Of a stretch of DNA of 64,000 nt, positions 61,279 through 64,000 are shown one piece after another. The stretch covers positions 1 through 64,000 of the forward strand of contig CAXXQD010000023.1 of assembly GCA_963677475.2 (NCBI GenBank), in the 5' to 3' direction. Under the pieces are notes generated by a model. It saw only the letters and a list, made by a program, of their open reading frames with translations. It made no database searches and was not told the DNA's origin. The DNA comes from JABMQB01 sp963677475. Lineage in GTDB: Bacteria; Bacteroidota; Bacteroidia; Bacteroidales; Prolixibacteraceae. Both the position numbers and the translations under genes were made by a program. The number at the start of each line of letters is the position of its first letter. Position 1 is the stretch's first letter.

Positions 61279-62046
61279 ATGACCATTTTATTATCAGCAC
61301 TTTTACTCGGTTTAATGGGCAGTTTCCATTGTGCAGGCATGTGCGGTCCCATTGCCATTGCACTGCCATTGCACGGAAACACTGTTGCTCAAAAAATCTT
61401 TGGCGGAACTTTATACAATCTCGGAAGGGCAATAACCTATGGAATTATGGGCGCTGTTTTTGGGATGTTGGGACAAGGCCTGCACTTAATTGGTTTCCAA
61501 CAAAAAGTATCGGTAATAATGGGGGCATTAATGATTATTTCGGTTCTTTTCCCCTCCCTCTTTAAAAACCAGTACAAACTTGATAAAAGTTGGTTTAAAT
61601 TTGTTGGGAACCTCAAAAAATCGCTGGGAAAATTGCTTACAGTCCGTTCGTTTTCAAGCTTGTTTTTAATTGGCTTATTAAATGGCTTGCTTCCCTGTGG
61701 CTTGGTGTATATGGCCATTGCCGGGGCAATTGGTACAGGTGAGATAACCCTTGGTGCTTTTTACATGGTTCTGTTTGGTATCGGAACAATACCCATGATG
61801 TTATCCATTTCGCTGGCTGGAAATTTATTTAGTACTGCCCTTCGAAATAAAATCAATAAGCTAATACCAATTCTGGTTGTGCTGGTCGGAATCTTTTTTA
61901 TCCTTAGGGGTTTAAGCCTTGGGATTCCGTTTTTAAGCCCTCCAAAAGAAAAAATTGAGAAGAAGTTTGAAAAAAGCCTGAAACAGGAAAACGAAACACT
62001 GCACAAAAGCTCCAAAGGGGATTGTTGTAGTTATTTTTTGCATTGA
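61279..62046 (+). CDS. SafE/DsbD_2-type membrane protein (CcoG-cluster transporter-like)
   Basis: A 255-residue membrane protein with six helices of the sulfite exporter TauE/SafE (UreH/DsbD_2) family. FHCAGMCGPIAIALPLH near the start and GLLNGLLPCGLVYMAIAGAIGTG in the middle are duplicated Cys-Pro-type motifs typical of this group, which may move copper or reducing power across the membrane. The C-terminal tail ends GDCCSYFLH, a possible metal site. Members are regularly encoded between ccoH and ccoI in Bacteroidota, so it probably serves cbb3 maturation. Confidence 0.88.
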   Translation: MTILLSALLLGLMGSFHCAGMCGPIAIALPLHGNTVAQKIFGGTLYNLGRAITYGIMGAVFGMLGQGLHLIGFQQKVSVIMGALMIISVLFPSLFKNQYKLDKSWFKFVGNLKKSLGKLLTVRSFSSLFLIGLLNGLLPCGLVYMAIAGAIGTGEITLGAFYMVLFGIGTIPMMLSISLAGNLFSTALRNKINKLIPILVVLVGIFFILRGLSLGIPFLSPPKEKIEKKFEKSLKQENETLHKSSKGDCCSYFLH

Positions 62047-62051
62047 AAAAG

Positions 62052-62570
62052 ATTTATGCCACAAAGGCTCAAAGTCTCAAAGAAACACAAAGTACTGTAA
62101 ATCAAAAATACCCAAATACACAATGAATTATAAAAAAATTGATCCCGAAATAGAAAGCATTGCAAAATTGATAGTTGATTCAGCATATAAAGTTCACAAA
62201 TCTCTCGGTCCGGGATTATTGGAAAAAGTTTATGAAATATGTTTTTGCCATGAGTTAGCAAAAAAAGGACTTGACTTTAAAAGACAGGTTGAGATTCCAA
62301 TTGTATACGACAATATGGTATTTAAAGAAGGATTGAGATTAGATGTTTTAGTTGAAGACAAGATTATATGCGAGTTAAAAGCATTAGAGAATGTTAATCC
62401 AGTTTGGGAAGCACAAATATTAAGTCATTTAAAGTTAACCGGAAACAGATTAGGTTTTCTGATTAACTTTAACGTACCAAGAATTAAGGATGGTATTAGA
62501 AGATTTGTAATATAATTAATTAATCCTTGCATTTTGTGCTAGTGAATTCTTTGTGACTTGGTGGCAAATT
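62052..62570 (+). mobile_element. GxxExxY element bounded by imperfect inverted repeats
   Basis: Left end ATTTATGCCACAAAGGCTCAAAG (62052-62074) and right end (complement of 62549-62569: ATTTGCCACCAAGTCACAAAG) form an imperfect inverted repeat around the GxxExxY gene. Such repeats with GCCACAAAG-type cores flank GxxExxY genes scattered in Bacteroidota genomes, suggesting a small mobile or cassette-like element. No transposase is present inside. Confidence 0.55.
62123..62515 (+). CDS. GxxExxY family protein (PD-(D/E)xK nuclease-like)
   Basis: A 130-residue protein of the GxxExxY family. The signature is GPGLLEKVYE (about 29-38), and the PD-(D/E)xK-like core is GLRLDVLVEDKIICELKALENVNPVWEAQILSHLKLT with Asp, Glu and Lys residues in nuclease-like spacing. 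The family is often found near or within transposons and phages; function unknown. It interrupts the spacing between the SafE-like gene and ccoI and is flanked by inverted repeats. Confidence 0.85.
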   Translation: MNYKKIDPEIESIAKLIVDSAYKVHKSLGPGLLEKVYEICFCHELAKKGLDFKRQVEIPIVYDNMVFKEGLRLDVLVEDKIICELKALENVNPVWEAQILSHLKLTGNRLGFLINFNVPRIKDGIRRFVI

Positions 62571-62613
62571 AGATAAACAAAAGACAAATGACAAGGGATG
62601 TTGAACCTGGAAG

Positions 62614-64000
62614 ATGGGATCAGACAAAGCAAATAAAATAGCATGTGTGCATTGTGGTGCCGATTGTGGCAATTCGCCTGAATATTGGAATGAACTGCCC
62701 TTTTGTTGCAATGGGTGCAAAACCGTGTACCAAATCCTGAACGAAAATAAACTTTATACCTATTACAAACTCGAAGAATCTCCAGGCATAAAAGTTGAAA
62801 CTTCGGTACTTGGCAATAAATACGCATTCCTTGACAAAGAAGAGGTTCAAAACAAACTTATTTCTTTTCAGGAAGGCGACATCTGTAAAGTGAAATTTTT
62901 TATCCCGGTTATTCATTGCGCATCCTGTATTTGGTTGTTGGAAAACCTGCACACCCTCAACAAAAGCATCAAATATTCTTTTGTAAACTTCGCCAGAAAA
63001 GAAGTTGACATCACGTTTGACAAATCAACAATCAGCCTGCGTAACCTTGTGGAACTGCTCTCATCCCTGCATTACATCCCCGACCTTTCGTTATCACTTT
63101 CCGACAAAAAGGAAGATAAAAAAAGTTACAAAAAGCTTTTGTACCGAATAGGGGTTGCCGGATTTGTTTTTATCAATGTGATGACCTACAGCCTCCCGGC
63201 GTACTTTAATGGTGAACCCCTCGAAGGAAGCTTGCAGGGCCTTTTCAGTATTCTTAGTTATATCCTGGTTATTCCGGTTGTTTTGTATAGTGCAAGCGAT
63301 TATTATATTTCGGCATTTAAAAACCTTGCTAAGAAAAACATCAGCATCGATCTGCCCATTGCAATTGGGATATTTGTTTTGTTCCTGGTTACATCGTTCG
63401 AAGTAATATCAGGCAAGGGACCAGGCTACAGCGACAGTCTTTCGGGCCTTATATTTTTTCTTCTGGTTGGGAAATGGTACCAGGGGAAAACCTACGAAGC
63501 ACTTTCTTTTGACAGAAATTATAAATCGTATTTTCCGATAGCTGTTACAAAAATCAACAAACAAATTGAGGAAAGTATTTTACTTGAACACATTGGTGTT
63601 GACGATGAACTGATTATCCGGAATAAAGAACTGGTTCCGGCCGATTGCGAGTTGGTGGAAGGTGAAGGAAGGATTGATTACAGCTTTGTAACCGGGGAAT
63701 CGACTCCGGTAATAAAAAAGAAGGGAGATTTTATTTATGCCGGAGGCCGGCAGATGGGTGGAATCATAAAAATAAAAGTAAAAGCCGAAGTAAACCAAAG
63801 CCATTTAACCAAATTGTGGAACCAGGACAACACGTCCAATAAACCAAGCGATTCGTTAAAATCACTATCCGATACCATTAGTAAATACTTTACGATTATT
63901 GTGATTGCCATTGCTTTGGGCGGATTTGTTTTTTGGTTATCAAAAGGAGAATTCGAAACTGCTGTTTTCGTATTTACGGCAGTATTAATTGTTGCTTGTC
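62614..64000 (+). CDS. ccoI: Heavy-metal P-type ATPase CcoI (cut by window edge)
   Basis: Copper-transporting P1B-type ATPase that supplies copper to cbb3 oxidase. The first 462 residues are present. An N-terminal Cys-rich zinc or copper region CVHCGADCG...CCNGCK (11-36) is typical of CcoI/FixI. A heavy-metal-associated-like domain with HCASCIWLLE (101-110) follows, then six or more helices and the actuator domain with DYSFVTGESTPV. The window ends at IVAC, just where the CPC ion motif is expected. The start ATG is at 62614, 44 bases after the right end of the GxxExxY element. Confidence 0.94.
   Translation, partial: MGSDKANKIACVHCGADCGNSPEYWNELPFCCNGCKTVYQILNENKLYTYYKLEESPGIKVETSVLGNKYAFLDKEEVQNKLISFQEGDICKVKFFIPVIHCASCIWLLENLHTLNKSIKYSFVNFARKEVDITFDKSTISLRNLVELLSSLHYIPDLSLSLSDKKEDKKSYKKLLYRIGVAGFVFINVMTYSLPAYFNGEPLEGSLQGLFSILSYILVIPVVLYSASDYYISAFKNLAKKNISIDLPIAIGIFVLFLVTSFEVISGKGPGYSDSLSGLIFFLLVGKWYQGKTYEALSFDRNYKSYFPIAVTKINKQIEESILLEHIGVDDELIIRNKELVPADCELVEGEGRIDYSFVTGESTPVIKKKGDFIYAGGRQMGGIIKIKVKAEVNQSHLTKLWNQDNTSNKPSDSLKSLSDTISKYFTIIVIAIALGGFVFWLSKGEFETAVFVFTAVLIVAC

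Overview
The window looks like a chromosomal segment of a Bacteroidota bacterium, most likely a marine or sediment member of the Marinilabiliales/Prolixibacteraceae type. The phylum call rests on several signs: promoters of the TAnnTTTG type, C-terminal type IX secretion (T9SS) sorting domains, a TonB-dependent receptor with a carboxypeptidase-like N-terminal domain, an alternative complex III (Act) operon, a CcoN-CcoO fusion, and low-GC coding DNA. The family-level placement is inference. No rRNA, tRNA, CRISPR array or complete insertion sequence was seen.

Layout. 1-6.7 kb (minus strand): the N-terminal part of Lon protease, ribosomal protein L31 type B, a tandem pair of GNAT-like paralogues, a secreted rhodanese-thioredoxin fusion, a Bax inhibitor-1/YccA membrane protein and an AlkD-like DNA repair protein. 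6.8-11 kb: an O-antigen-type flippase overlapping an asparagine-synthase-like amidotransferase, then an AI-2E/PerM-type transporter. 11-13.5 kb: an accessory island with an MqsR-like toxin, a Panacea-domain antitoxin and a small exported protein, set between unusual GC-richer noncoding stretches. 13.6-21.5 kb: alternative complex III (actABCD-F-E), followed by a UbiA-like membrane protein, a YqiJ/YqiK-type flotillin pair and an aldo/keto reductase.

26-36 kb: secreted pectin-degrading enzymes (a pectate lyase, then a pectate lyase-pectin methylesterase fusion), a TonB-dependent receptor-like outer membrane protein and a NatA/NatB-type ABC exporter. 36.5-37.7 kb: cysK, preceded by a short leader peptide with four consecutive Cys codons and a terminator, which looks like a cysteine-responsive attenuator. 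37.7-39.4 kb: a membrane-bound XRE regulator between two copies of a palindromic REP-like repeat. 39.6-44.4 kb: a two-component system, then an uncharacterised set of ABC ATPase, HypB/CobW-like GTPase and four-Cys Fe-S protein, then a Ppx/GppA phosphatase. 44.4-46.8 kb: a PfkB sugar kinase and an AAA/DUF4143 ATPase that sits between a degenerate and an intact copy of the ctaB 3' end.

46.8-64 kb is respiratory. On the minus strand lies an A2-type caa3 oxidase set (SCO, CtaD, CtaE, CtaF, CtaC, CtaB). On the plus strand lies a probable operon joining a ferredoxin-like Fe-S subunit, an NrfD-like membrane subunit and a cytochrome c to a full cbb3 oxidase set (CcoS, CcoN-O-c fusion, CcoQ-like, CcoP, CcoG, CcoH, SafE/DsbD-like, and CcoI cut by the window edge). 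A GxxExxY element interrupts it just before ccoI. Together these genes describe a branched aerobic chain: quinol is oxidised by ACIII, and possibly by a second ACIII-like module, with electrons passing via c-type cytochromes to a low-affinity caa3 and a high-affinity cbb3 oxidase.
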